NCBI GenBank assembly: GCA_002440825.1
Contig: DJVH01000108.1
Span: 1-34,065, forward strand
From: Bacteriovoracaceae bacterium UBA6261
GTDB lineage: Bacteria; Bdellovibrionota; Bacteriovoracia; Bacteriovoracales; Bacteriovoracaceae
Reading direction: 5' to 3'
DNA: 34,065 nt
Every line of letters starts with the position of its first letter. The first letter of the stretch is position 1. A program made the translations under genes and the position numbers. Of this stretch, positions 1 through 7,182 are shown piece after piece. The notes beneath the pieces were generated by a model. That model searched no databases. It saw only the letters and a program-made list of their open reading frames with translations, and had not been told where the DNA came from.

Positions 1-1280
1 TTGGTTGTCCCTGGGTTTTGAACTGCACCGCCGGCATTGCGGCAGTCTGTATAAGTTCTTCCACCAGGAGAATAACCCCCGACGCAAGAAAGTCTTTGCA
101 GAAGAGGCTGACAAGTTCTTATTCCATTTGCATCAAAGCCAGTTAACCCATAACCTCCCGGACACGATTGGGGTGTTTGAGTCCACCAGTCACAAACAGC
201 TTTACCGGTGCCGTCAAACGAAACAATGAATTTTCCTGTAGGACATGTGACCGGTTGAATATATCCGCCCTGACAAACAACGCCTGATGGTGAAATTGAT
301 TGAACAAAAGTTGCACAAGTCTTGGGAGGATAATATTGAGCACACGAAACTGTTGCATTTGAATTGAATTTCTGAATAGCTTGCCTAACTGGACAAATAT
401 TACCAAGGTTAATACATGTATATCCTGCCCCAGAAGCCTTCACTAAAAATTGTCCCATTGGACAAAAAGGGAGTGGGTCACCACAGTTAACGGAACCATC
501 AGAATTGAATGACGTAATAACCTGATTGGCAGATGAACATGTTCCTACTGTAAATTTTGTACACGTTCCTTTCAGCTTCTTTGTCACAGGATCAACTTCT
601 ATTTTACTTAAGAACTCTCCTGCATTTGGACAAAGATTTTGAACTTGATCTGTATAGCAAGAACCGTAAGGTGGATCTTGTTCAGGAGTATAGTATTTCA
701 TTGCATTTCCGTTGCACGAAAGTCTTACAGCGGCAGCAATGGAATTGGTAATATCGTTATAACATGTTTTAACTTTTGTTGAGTCTAGAGGATCTGGAAT
801 TATATTAAGAGGAATTTCGATATTGGGCAGAGAATTTAAAAAGGTTTTCTTCTTGAATGAAACAACCAAAATCATTTCTCTGTTGTTTTCAGGATTAATT
901 TTGGTGGTGATTCCAGAGACCTGAATAAAATCTCCACTCCCCGCGCTGATTGCGCCTGCGGTAGGATCCTTTCTCCCGTAATATTTTGTCGTCTCGATAA
1001 TTTTCGCACCAGTTGAATCCGTCACATATGTGGGAGCGGGACTGGGATTGTTAATTGTTTTACCACCAAAATTGGTTCTACAAGTTTGCTCTCTTGCAAG
1101 CTCTACAGCCAACCTGTCCGTAAGATTGTTGATTACGGCCATTTCATTATTTTGTTTTTTGGATTTACCCACAAGTTGAGACTGTTGAGAAAGAGCGAGC
1201 GCAAGAATTCCCACAAGGCCGGCTGCAACCATTACCTCAATGAGCGTAAAACCATCGGACTTAAAAAATTGCTTCTTCAT
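1..1280 (-). CDS. Prepilin-type N-terminal methylation domain protein with Cys-rich repeats (partial)
   Basis: Reading the minus strand from ATG at 1280, the frame stays open to the left window edge (426 codons, no stop), so the C-terminus is missing. Residues 1-10 are MKKQFFKSDG, followed by FTLIEVMVAAGLVGILAL. This is a classic type IV prepilin leader with G/F cleavage, a +5 Glu and a hydrophobic helix, and it would be processed by a PilD-type peptidase. Residues 30-200 are an ordinary extracellular domain. From about residue 205 the protein is Cys-rich, with degenerate units of about 25-35 residues of the form CP-x-G-x-F-(V/I)-x-F-x3-G-x3-C, at least five of them before the edge. It is far longer than a pilin and is probably a surface or minor-pseudopilin-like protein. 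The ATG has no clear Shine-Dalgarno sequence. Prepilin call is secure; function is not. Confidence 0.88.
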   Translation of the reverse strand, partial: MKKQFFKSDGFTLIEVMVAAGLVGILALALSQQSQLVGKSKKQNNEMAVINNLTDRLAVELAREQTCRTNFGGKTINNPSPAPTYVTDSTGAKIIETTKYYGRKDPTAGAISAGSGDFIQVSGITTKINPENNREMILVVSFKKKTFLNSLPNIEIPLNIIPDPLDSTKVKTCYNDITNSIAAAVRLSCNGNAMKYYTPEQDPPYGSCYTDQVQNLCPNAGEFLSKIEVDPVTKKLKGTCTKFTVGTCSSANQVITSFNSDGSVNCGDPLPFCPMGQFLVKASGAGYTCINLGNICPVRQAIQKFNSNATVSCAQYYPPKTCATFVQSISPSGVVCQGGYIQPVTCPTGKFIVSFDGTGKAVCDWWTQTPQSCPGGYGLTGFDANGIRTCQPLLQRLSCVGGYSPGGRTYTDCRNAGGAVQNPGTT

Positions 1281-1440
1281 AGGTAGTTTAAATCTCAATC
1301 CAAAAATCGATTAAATTGTTATAATTACAATTATGGCGTGCCTTCGCATTTTTTTCAAACAGATACCGTTTGTGCTCATAAATTCCTTCATTTAGAAGGC
1401 ACCTCCCAGGGAAGGCCTACAAGGAATTGAGGCAGTATCT

Positions 1441-2442
1441 TTAAAGAGACTGTCTATAGAGGGCCAGGGAAACATCGCTCCCCCAATCCATGAAATCCTT
1501 GGGATAGAGCTTGTCGTGGATGTCACTGTAATGTCTGCTCTTCGAATAAGGAACAATTTGCGAATAGAGATCCCTCTGAGTCTGAAGATACTTTTCTCCG
1601 GGGAAATTGCTGAAATTCTGATGAAAAGAAAAGCCATGATAGAAAGACAGCTGAAGTTGAACATCTGACTCTACTTTAGGTAAAGGAAGAAGAGGCTTCG
1701 CTCCTTTTGCACACATGTCATGAATTAAAAATGAATCAGAAAAATAAAACTTGAGCGGATTGATAGAGTAAAATCTGCTTTTCGCGACATCCGCTTTCAG
1801 TAATTCTGAAAAGCTGAGAATGTGAATTCTTGATTGATCAAACTTCGCCAAAAAGTTCTGGAGACATTTGTACCCCCAGGCATGATCGTTGATGGCTTCA
1901 CCTTCTCCTCTCATTCTCATGCTTGAAAAAAACAGGAATAATTCATCAGAAGGTTTTATCTGTTTTTCAATCTTTTCTAATTCTTCATTCAGCATTGCTA
2001 ACGGAAGAGAATAAGTATCAGCAGACAAAAAAAGAAAAATTTTGTTGTCACGCTCTTCTGCTTCTTTGACAAAAAGATGACGAAGAACAATCTTTTCTCT
2101 CCACTCTGGTGGAACGAGCGCCGATAACCCCTCATCGATAACCAGCAGAGGCACGTGAGTTAACGGCAATGGATTGATGGCAAAAAAACGCATCAACGGC
2201 ATGACACCGTCGCGCAATGAAAAAACTTTTAATTCACTGATAAAGTCTTTCGCTCCGATTTCAAAATCATAAGAAAAAACAGGATTAATGACGGACTTAT
2301 AAGATTCAGAATCTGGTGAAAGATACTCACGGAATTTCGTTGCATAGTAATCTGCCATGAAATTCATTTTCTCGAGCTTCACCCGGGGAGCTGTGGGTCC
2401 TTCAGCTAAAATAGTTTTTAACAGATTAATCGCAGTAGACAC
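1441..2442 (-). CDS. Domain X protein, copy A (unrecognised family, partner of GT4)
   Basis: The open frame continues upstream to 2700, but that part is out-of-frame shadow of the glycosyltransferase gene. A GTG at 2442, preceded by AGGGA, gives 333 aa and overlaps the glycosyltransferase stop by 17 nt, as expected for translational coupling. I do not recognise the family. It is homologous over most of its length to residues 436-770 of the fused protein at 17630 and to the protein at 22315. Shared features are SLRDG followed by VPPEW (VPEQW in the fusion), and near the C-terminus an F-x2-D-S-(F/Y)-L-x-H segment followed by KG and then S-x-YH. In the fusion this sequence begins exactly where copy A's glycosyltransferase ends, which supports the chosen start. 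No signal peptide or membrane segment; probably cytoplasmic and working with its glycosyltransferase. Confidence 0.75.
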   Translation of the reverse strand: MSTAINLLKTILAEGPTAPRVKLEKMNFMADYYATKFREYLSPDSESYKSVINPVFSYDFEIGAKDFISELKVFSLRDGVMPLMRFFAINPLPLTHVPLLVIDEGLSALVPPEWREKIVLRHLFVKEAEERDNKIFLFLSADTYSLPLAMLNEELEKIEKQIKPSDELFLFFSSMRMRGEGEAINDHAWGYKCLQNFLAKFDQSRIHILSFSELLKADVAKSRFYSINPLKFYFSDSFLIHDMCAKGAKPLLPLPKVESDVQLQLSFYHGFSFHQNFSNFPGEKYLQTQRDLYSQIVPYSKSRHYSDIHDKLYPKDFMDWGSDVSLALYRQSL

Positions 2443-3691
2443 TGTAAACTTCCCTGTAGAGCGATGCTTCTTTGAACGGTGCAAATTTGTCCTTCGTGAA
2501 ACTATCGCACATTTCATGAAATTTTTCAGTAAAACAAACCGGCGCAAAATGTCTCTCTGAAATTTTGATTTTTTCAGCGATGGCTTCAACGGACAGATGA
2601 GCTGCTGCTTTTTGAGAGCGCAACACTCTTTCTTCAACTGGTGAATTCGGAGAGAACATTTTTTTGGCGAGCGTTTTTTGCCATTCTCTGCCGTCGACAT
2701 TCGGACGTTCTTCGTCCATCTGCACTTTCACCAATTCAACACCATCACAATAGTTTTTAAAAGAAGTATAACCTCCCCAGTCGCTTAAAATGCAGTCCAG
2801 GCCCATGCAAAGAGCTTCGGCCGGAGACATTCCAAAATCTTCATCGTTGTATGTGCTGGGACTGACAAACACATCTGCCGCCGAATAAAAATCTTTCAAT
2901 TCTTCCGGGCTGAGATTGCCCAGGTAGCGGATTTGCCCGTTGAAGCAATCGCTATTGTAAAACAAGTGAGTAAAAAACGATCCGGGCAAACCATGTTTTC
3001 CTTTATACGGAAGGAGTATATCGTCCAATGGCCCCGAAATCCAAAGCGTCGCTTTTCCTTTCCATAGTTTTTCCAGAGAAGCGAATGATTTTATAAGAAG
3101 TTCTATATTTTTTTGGAAGGAAACTCTGCCGGTATAAAGAAACATTTTTTCATCACTGCCGACATTAAATCTGGATCTGATTTTTCCTCTTCTGGATTCA
3201 AGATCCGATGAATTGAAAAAACTTGTATCAACGGGAAAAGGGATACAGCTGACCTGATCGTGAGTGCGAACAAATTGTTGCACAAGTCTTAGCTGTCTTT
3301 CTGAAGCCGTGATGAAATGCACTTTCCATTCTTTTAACTCTTTTTCCACCTTCTTCCATTTCAGGCAATCGATGACAAAATCACCGAACAAGTGAATCAA
3401 AAGATCCGGTTTCCTTTCCCCTTGGTAAAAGCGATTCAATTCCGCAAGAAAGGTGGCGGGGCTTGGTGCATGATCAATCCAGATCAAGACTTCGGGCTGA
3501 TGTTCGTTTAATTGCTGAATGATCTTGTATGCCTGATAAGAATTCAATTCGGACGGAACGTTCAGATGAATCAGTTCATCAGCACCAAAAAGTTCTGTGT
3601 AAGCCGATTTGAGATTGGCGACAATGGATTGACAACTTTTCCAGCTTGATGGCTCGTAACGGGAAATAAGAATAGTTTTTTTCAATTTCAT
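2426..3691 (-). CDS. GT4-family glycosyltransferase, copy A
   Basis: 421 aa, GT-B fold, cytoplasmic. The nucleotide-sugar half carries the usual GT4 marks: YTGRVSFQKN at about 186-195 (Arg189 and Lys194 would contact the donor phosphates) and DEDFGMSPAEAL at 283-294, the E-x7-E motif. DWGG follows at about 304-307. The N-terminal half has HLFGDF (100-105) and FITAS (126-130). Both recur in the other two glycosyltransferases here (HVYGDF/ITAS, HVFGNF/ISAS), so the three form one paralogous subfamily. The start lies 2 nt after the S24/S26 peptidase stop, and the gene overlaps the following domain X gene. Donor and acceptor cannot be deduced. The context suggests glycosylation of a peptide or cell-surface glycan. 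Confidence 0.9.
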   Translation of the reverse strand: MKLKKTILISRYEPSSWKSCQSIVANLKSAYTELFGADELIHLNVPSELNSYQAYKIIQQLNEHQPEVLIWIDHAPSPATFLAELNRFYQGERKPDLLIHLFGDFVIDCLKWKKVEKELKEWKVHFITASERQLRLVQQFVRTHDQVSCIPFPVDTSFFNSSDLESRRGKIRSRFNVGSDEKMFLYTGRVSFQKNIELLIKSFASLEKLWKGKATLWISGPLDDILLPYKGKHGLPGSFFTHLFYNSDCFNGQIRYLGNLSPEELKDFYSAADVFVSPSTYNDEDFGMSPAEALCMGLDCILSDWGGYTSFKNYCDGVELVKVQMDEERPNVDGREWQKTLAKKMFSPNSPVEERVLRSQKAAAHLSVEAIAEKIKISERHFAPVCFTEKFHEMCDSFTKDKFAPFKEASLYREVYSVYCD

Positions 3692-3693
3692 TT

Positions 3694-4026
3694 TTATTCG
3701 CGCCAGTTTTTAAGCAAAAGCTTAACTTTTAAAGGAAAGCTTATTTTAAAATTAAGAACCCGCCCGTGCAGCATCTTGCGCTCAAACGGTTGGTCTTCCT
3801 CATTGGTTTTTAAAGACCGCGTCGTTATCAATCCCGCATCAAAATGAGAGTTAACGTGCCAGATATAATGGCACATCAATTGATTGTTATTGGCAAAAAC
3901 CACAATATCAAATCGCTTCAAAGACGCATTATCATCGAGCTTCTCGAGCTCCAGCTCGGCCCCCACTGGAATCAGTGGCGTCATTGAATCTGAAACGACT
4001 TTATATTTAAACATGGCCATAAACAT
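3694..4026 (-). CDS. Small S24/S26-type signal-peptidase-like protein
   Basis: 110 aa. SDSMTP at 12-17 matches the catalytic Ser box (S-x-SM-x-P), followed by G-x-E-L-E-L-E and RFDIVVF at 38-44, which is the usual GDIVVF box. CHY at 52-54 followed by TTR and NEED (to about 78) fits the Ser-His-Asp arrangement of archaeal/ER-type signal peptidases (H-R-V, then TKGDNN-x2-D), rather than the bacterial Ser-Lys dyad. There is no membrane anchor, so it would act in the cytoplasm or be recruited by a partner. Small S26-like proteins of this sort occur beside PqqD-like and glycosyltransferase genes in peptide biosynthesis clusters, so leader removal is possible. First gene of its operon, with no clear Shine-Dalgarno; ATGs at 4020 and 4014 are alternative starts. 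Confidence 0.75.
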   Translation of the reverse strand: MFMAMFKYKVVSDSMTPLIPVGAELELEKLDDNASLKRFDIVVFANNNQLMCHYIWHVNSHFDAGLITTRSLKTNEEDQPFERKMLHGRVLNFKISFPLKVKLLLKNWRE

Positions 4027-4079
4027 AAATTTATCAATTCACAATTGACTTGGCCAATTGCGGTTGATCTAATACATTT

Positions 4080-5111
4080 ATGTTTAAGGACAACAAAAAG
4101 AAATTTTTCCTCATTTTGATTCTTTTACCGCTCGTTTACTTCGGGCTCGATTTCGCCACTCGTAAGACCAAAACCAGAAAACATTTTATCGTCGTTTCAA
4201 TTGAAAATTTTTATGTTGAAAATAAGATTGAACAGGATCCTCTTTATTCTGCCTTAAGCACTTTGGCTAAAGAAAATAATCTTCATCTTCGCTTTGAAAC
4301 ACAAAAAGTGGATGTCCCCATCAACTGGATGTCTGTTGTCGGTCTTTGGCCTGACAAAGTCTGGAAGAGAAACGTGAAGGCTATCGGTCTCGGCTCGGAC
4401 CTTCATTCGGCGAACAATACTGTACCGGCCGGGCAATCTGAATATTATGTCGATTTAAAAAACAATCTGGCAGAATTGAATTTTGCCAACGACGTTCTCG
4501 CTAAAAGAATTGCTGAAAATTCGCAGAAAGCTTTTTTTCTGCTTATCAATTATCAATTTCTCATTCCTCCTTTTTATGACGTTCATTTAAGCCAGACAAC
4601 AAAAGACAGTTTGCTTTCCAGCTACGTCATGAAGCCGGAAAACTTTAAGTCAAAAACTTTTTTATTCAGCCTTCTTTTTGATGAATTAAAAGTTCTTAAA
4701 CCAACTTCTCTTCAATCTGTTGCTTTAAAAACATATTCGGACACGATTGCACCTGATTTCTGGATCAAGGCTTATGACGAAGAAGTTCAATCTAAGGAAG
4801 CGCAAGAGGATGCAGCGATTATTAAGAAGCTTTATACGGAAAGAAAGATGCTCATTTTTAAATCCATTGAAGTTTTAATGAATGAGGTTAAAAAACAAAA
4901 TGAATTACAGGATACGGAACTGCTTATCCTGACAACTCACAATCCTCAAACTGATGCAAAAGCGTTGCAGCTGGAAAGATATTTTCGTGAGCATTTGAGA
5001 ATGTCCCTTTACAATTTCTCACTATCACCTAAAGCCAAACCTGTTTGGAAAAATCTTGGGACTCCCTCTAAACTGAATGCTGAACTCCTCTCTCGGATGG
5101 AAGATTTCTGA
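4080..5111 (+). CDS. Membrane-anchored degenerate sulfatase-fold protein
   Basis: 343 aa with an N-terminal membrane anchor (about residues 9-26), so the rest is periplasmic. It resembles the next gene rather than any well-conserved enzyme. HFIVVSIENF aligns with NIVILSLDSF of the neighbour, the first strand of sulfatases, and FLFSLLFDEL aligns with VLFSVLFDDEL. LLILTTHNP sits where sulfatases have the metal-binding SDHG. None of the sulfatase metal or formylglycine residues is recognisable, so this is probably a pseudoenzyme. The C-terminal end is cut short relative to the neighbour. The following gene overlaps the stop by 4 nt. The upstream 53 bp is shared with the divergent peptidase gene and has no Shine-Dalgarno before the ATG. 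Assignment to the sulfatase fold rests on the neighbour and is moderate. Confidence 0.7.
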   Translation: MFKDNKKKFFLILILLPLVYFGLDFATRKTKTRKHFIVVSIENFYVENKIEQDPLYSALSTLAKENNLHLRFETQKVDVPINWMSVVGLWPDKVWKRNVKAIGLGSDLHSANNTVPAGQSEYYVDLKNNLAELNFANDVLAKRIAENSQKAFFLLINYQFLIPPFYDVHLSQTTKDSLLSSYVMKPENFKSKTFLFSLLFDELKVLKPTSLQSVALKTYSDTIAPDFWIKAYDEEVQSKEAQEDAAIIKKLYTERKMLIFKSIEVLMNEVKKQNELQDTELLILTTHNPQTDAKALQLERYFREHLRMSLYNFSLSPKAKPVWKNLGTPSKLNAELLSRMEDF

Positions 5112-6412
5112 AAAAAATTATTTTTGCCCTTTGTCTGGTTTTTTCATTAAACACTTATGGCCAGAAGCCAAATATCGTCATTCTTTCTCTCGACAGCTTC
5201 AGAAGGGAAAGCGAATTTGAAAAAAATTTTGATCCAATCTTAATGCCTGAACTTAACCATTTCATGAATGAAGGTGTTCTTTATAAAAATGCCTTCACAG
5301 CTAATTCCTGGGCCAATATAGGCTCATGGCTTTTGAGGATACCCAGAAAAGTTTACGAGAAAAGCGGCTATAGCTTTCCCGGTCTTCAATGGAATATACC
5401 GACACTTAGAAAGTTTGGTTTTAACAAGACTGCTGATTTTCCAGTGCCTTTTTTCATTCTCTTGCCAGTCTCCCCTAAAAAATTCCACAGAGGTGTTAAG
5501 TACATTTTTCAGGAATTAAGCAAAAAACAGACTCAACCCTTTTTTCTGCAGATTCATTTTAAAGAACTTCACCCTCCGCTTTATCGTGCGGAGAATAAAC
5601 AACTTTCCCTGCAATCAAGGGCATTGATCGAGCGCTACAGTCAGAATCCTGAAAAGTATGCTGATAAAGCCGTTCTGTTTTCAGTTCTTTTTGATGATGA
5701 GCTCAGGGTTTATCATTCACCGCAAGTGCTTTCTGCTCTCAACACTCTTATTCAGAATCAAAAGTTACCCAGAGAAATAAATCTTCTTAAGTTCGTCAAT
5801 TTGACAGATATGCCTCTTATGCTTGATCTCTGGAAAAAATCTCCCGATTACGATAAAGATCTGCTTCTCTTGAAAGAGCTTTATCGGATCAATCAGACTG
5901 AATTAGATAAAAAATTGAAGATGTTCTTTTCTTTCTTTACGAAGCAAAAGCTCAAAGACAATACATTGTTTGTTGTCTGTGGGAATTTCGGCTTTGGCTT
6001 TATGGAGCATAATTTTCTATTCAACTCAGTGGCCAATTATGATGAGTTTATAGGAACTCATCTTTTTATTAAAAAGCCGGGCGATCAGTCTCTGACCATA
6101 GTGCCTCAGCAGGCCAGTTTAAAATCCGCTGCTAAATATATTTACGAACTTCTGGAAAATCCTCAAGCTGATCCTAAAACTATCATCGACGAAGAACTTC
6201 TTTCAACCAACTACAACGCCGACAAAGTCGCTTTGCGCTTAAACAATCAATGGAAATATCACCTGGAATTATCAAATTCTGTTCGTGAATTGTACGACCT
6301 GAAAAAAGACCCGAATGAAAAAACTAATGTCCTTAATGAGAATAAAAACTTAAGCGCAGAGCTTGAAAAGCTCTTGTTAGACAAGCTTATTCAAGAAAAG
6401 AGAGACCAATGA
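5108..6412 (+). CDS. Secreted sulfatase-family protein with lost active-site residues; CTG start
   Basis: 434 aa if it starts at CTG 5108. The first ATG in frame (5243) would remove both a good signal peptide (KKIIFALCLVFSLNTYG) and the first sulfatase strand KPNIVILSLDSF. No ATG, GTG or TTG lies between, and GGAAG precedes the CTG. LSLDSF matches the family motif with one metal Asp. NEGVLYKNAFTANSW matches EG-x2-F-x-NAY-x-P-x-PW-x3-S, but the C/S-x-PSR core is NIGSW. The late metal motif TSDHGEGFGEH reads CGNFGFGFMEH, so the usual D and H ligands are N and F. The C-terminus ends in ELYDLKKDPNEKTNVL, typical of sulfatases. Probably a periplasmic pseudoenzyme or binding protein, paralogous to the preceding gene. 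The next gene overlaps by 4 nt. Confidence 0.8.
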   Translation: MKKIIFALCLVFSLNTYGQKPNIVILSLDSFRRESEFEKNFDPILMPELNHFMNEGVLYKNAFTANSWANIGSWLLRIPRKVYEKSGYSFPGLQWNIPTLRKFGFNKTADFPVPFFILLPVSPKKFHRGVKYIFQELSKKQTQPFFLQIHFKELHPPLYRAENKQLSLQSRALIERYSQNPEKYADKAVLFSVLFDDELRVYHSPQVLSALNTLIQNQKLPREINLLKFVNLTDMPLMLDLWKKSPDYDKDLLLLKELYRINQTELDKKLKMFFSFFTKQKLKDNTLFVVCGNFGFGFMEHNFLFNSVANYDEFIGTHLFIKKPGDQSLTIVPQQASLKSAAKYIYELLENPQADPKTIIDEELLSTNYNADKVALRLNNQWKYHLELSNSVRELYDLKKDPNEKTNVLNENKNLSAELEKLLLDKLIQEKRDQ

Positions 6413-6996
6413 AATTATTCTTTTTGTTCGCTTTAGCTCTTACCCTTCATGCCGAAGACCTCGTAGAAATCGGTAAAGATTTTCAGATTAATCTGGAACC
6501 CTTCGGAATAATGAAACTTGAAAAAACCATTGTCCGAAGAGATGAAAGAGCAAAAAGAAATTTCACGGAAAAAAAATATGCGGGATCTTTTTTTTCAGCG
6601 ACTGTTGAAATGATAGATAACGTTGAAGCCGATTATGGAAATTCTCTGATCAAGCTGTACCGAACCGAAATGCTTGGCACTTACAAGAACCGCAGAAGTC
6701 CTTATACAGGAGAATCACTGACAAGCATCCCATGCACTGGCGACAATGTCCCTGGCCTATACCCGGTAAACTACATGGGCAAAGAAGCCGACGTTCTTGT
6801 CCTCAATGCCACCGAAAGAAACACGCTGGGAGTCTGTCAGGAGTCACTTATCAAGAAAAAAACCCTGGTTTTTTTAGGTTACAGCCCCGCGAAGAAAACT
6901 TTTGTAAGCATTAAAGTTTTTATACCTGTTGAAAAATTCACTAAAAAAACAGTCGAAATTTTCCTTTCTCAATTTAAAGAAAAACTTCCTCTGTAA
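6409..6996 (+). CDS. Hypothetical secreted protein
   Basis: 195 aa. Residues 1-15 (MKLFFLFALALTLHA) form a signal peptide with cleavage before EDLVEIG, so a periplasmic or outer-surface location is expected. The mature part is beta-rich and basic, with two cysteines (in SIPCTGDN and GVCQES) that could form a disulfide. No family recognised. The ATG overlaps the stop of the sulfatase-like gene (ATGA), making it the third gene of that operon and a possible partner of the two sulfatase-fold proteins. Its stop codon directly abuts the stop codon of the convergent DUF5989-like gene, with no intergenic base. Confidence 0.75.
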   Translation: MKLFFLFALALTLHAEDLVEIGKDFQINLEPFGIMKLEKTIVRRDERAKRNFTEKKYAGSFFSATVEMIDNVEADYGNSLIKLYRTEMLGTYKNRRSPYTGESLTSIPCTGDNVPGLYPVNYMGKEADVLVLNATERNTLGVCQESLIKKKTLVFLGYSPAKKTFVSIKVFIPVEKFTKKTVEIFLSQFKEKLPL

Positions 6997-7182
6997 TTAA
7001 AAGAGTGGATAAACGAATGGAGAAAGGACCGGAACAAAAACCAGAAAGGCAAATACAACTGAAATCAAAATAAGTATCAATGTTAAAAAAAACAAAGGAA
7101 GAATTTTTCGTCTTTTGAATACAATATAGATTTCTTTGGTATTTTCAAAAACAGCAATAGCTGGTCTAAGTGGATTAAACAT
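6997..7182 (-). CDS. DUF5989-like small membrane protein
   Basis: 61 aa. The start at 7182 is chosen because GGGAG lies 4 nt upstream and the ATG overlaps the carbamoyltransferase stop; the longer frame to 7224 lacks this. The layout is a short amphipathic N-terminus, a basic FKRRK turn at 22-26, one long membrane helix (about 27-50) and a C-terminal SPFVYPLF. This matches the small DUF5989 proteins that commonly follow NodU/CmcH-type carbamoyltransferases and end in SP-(F/L)-x-Y-x-LF. Such proteins probably help place the carbamoyltransferase at the membrane, but their role is unproven. Last gene of the minus operon. Confidence 0.78.
   Translation of the reverse strand: MFNPLRPAIAVFENTKEIYIVFKRRKILPLFFLTLILILISVVFAFLVFVPVLSPFVYPLF

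Noticed and set aside
1281..1440. Gap between the prepilin and domain X genes
   Set aside because: No convincing terminator, RNA or small ORF seen; the ATAATTACAATTAT near-palindrome is too AT-rich to interpret.
2443..2700. N-terminal extension of the domain X copy A frame (to ATG 2700)
   Set aside because: It lies wholly within the glycosyltransferase gene in another frame, is Lys/Arg-rich nonsense, and is not matched in the homologs.
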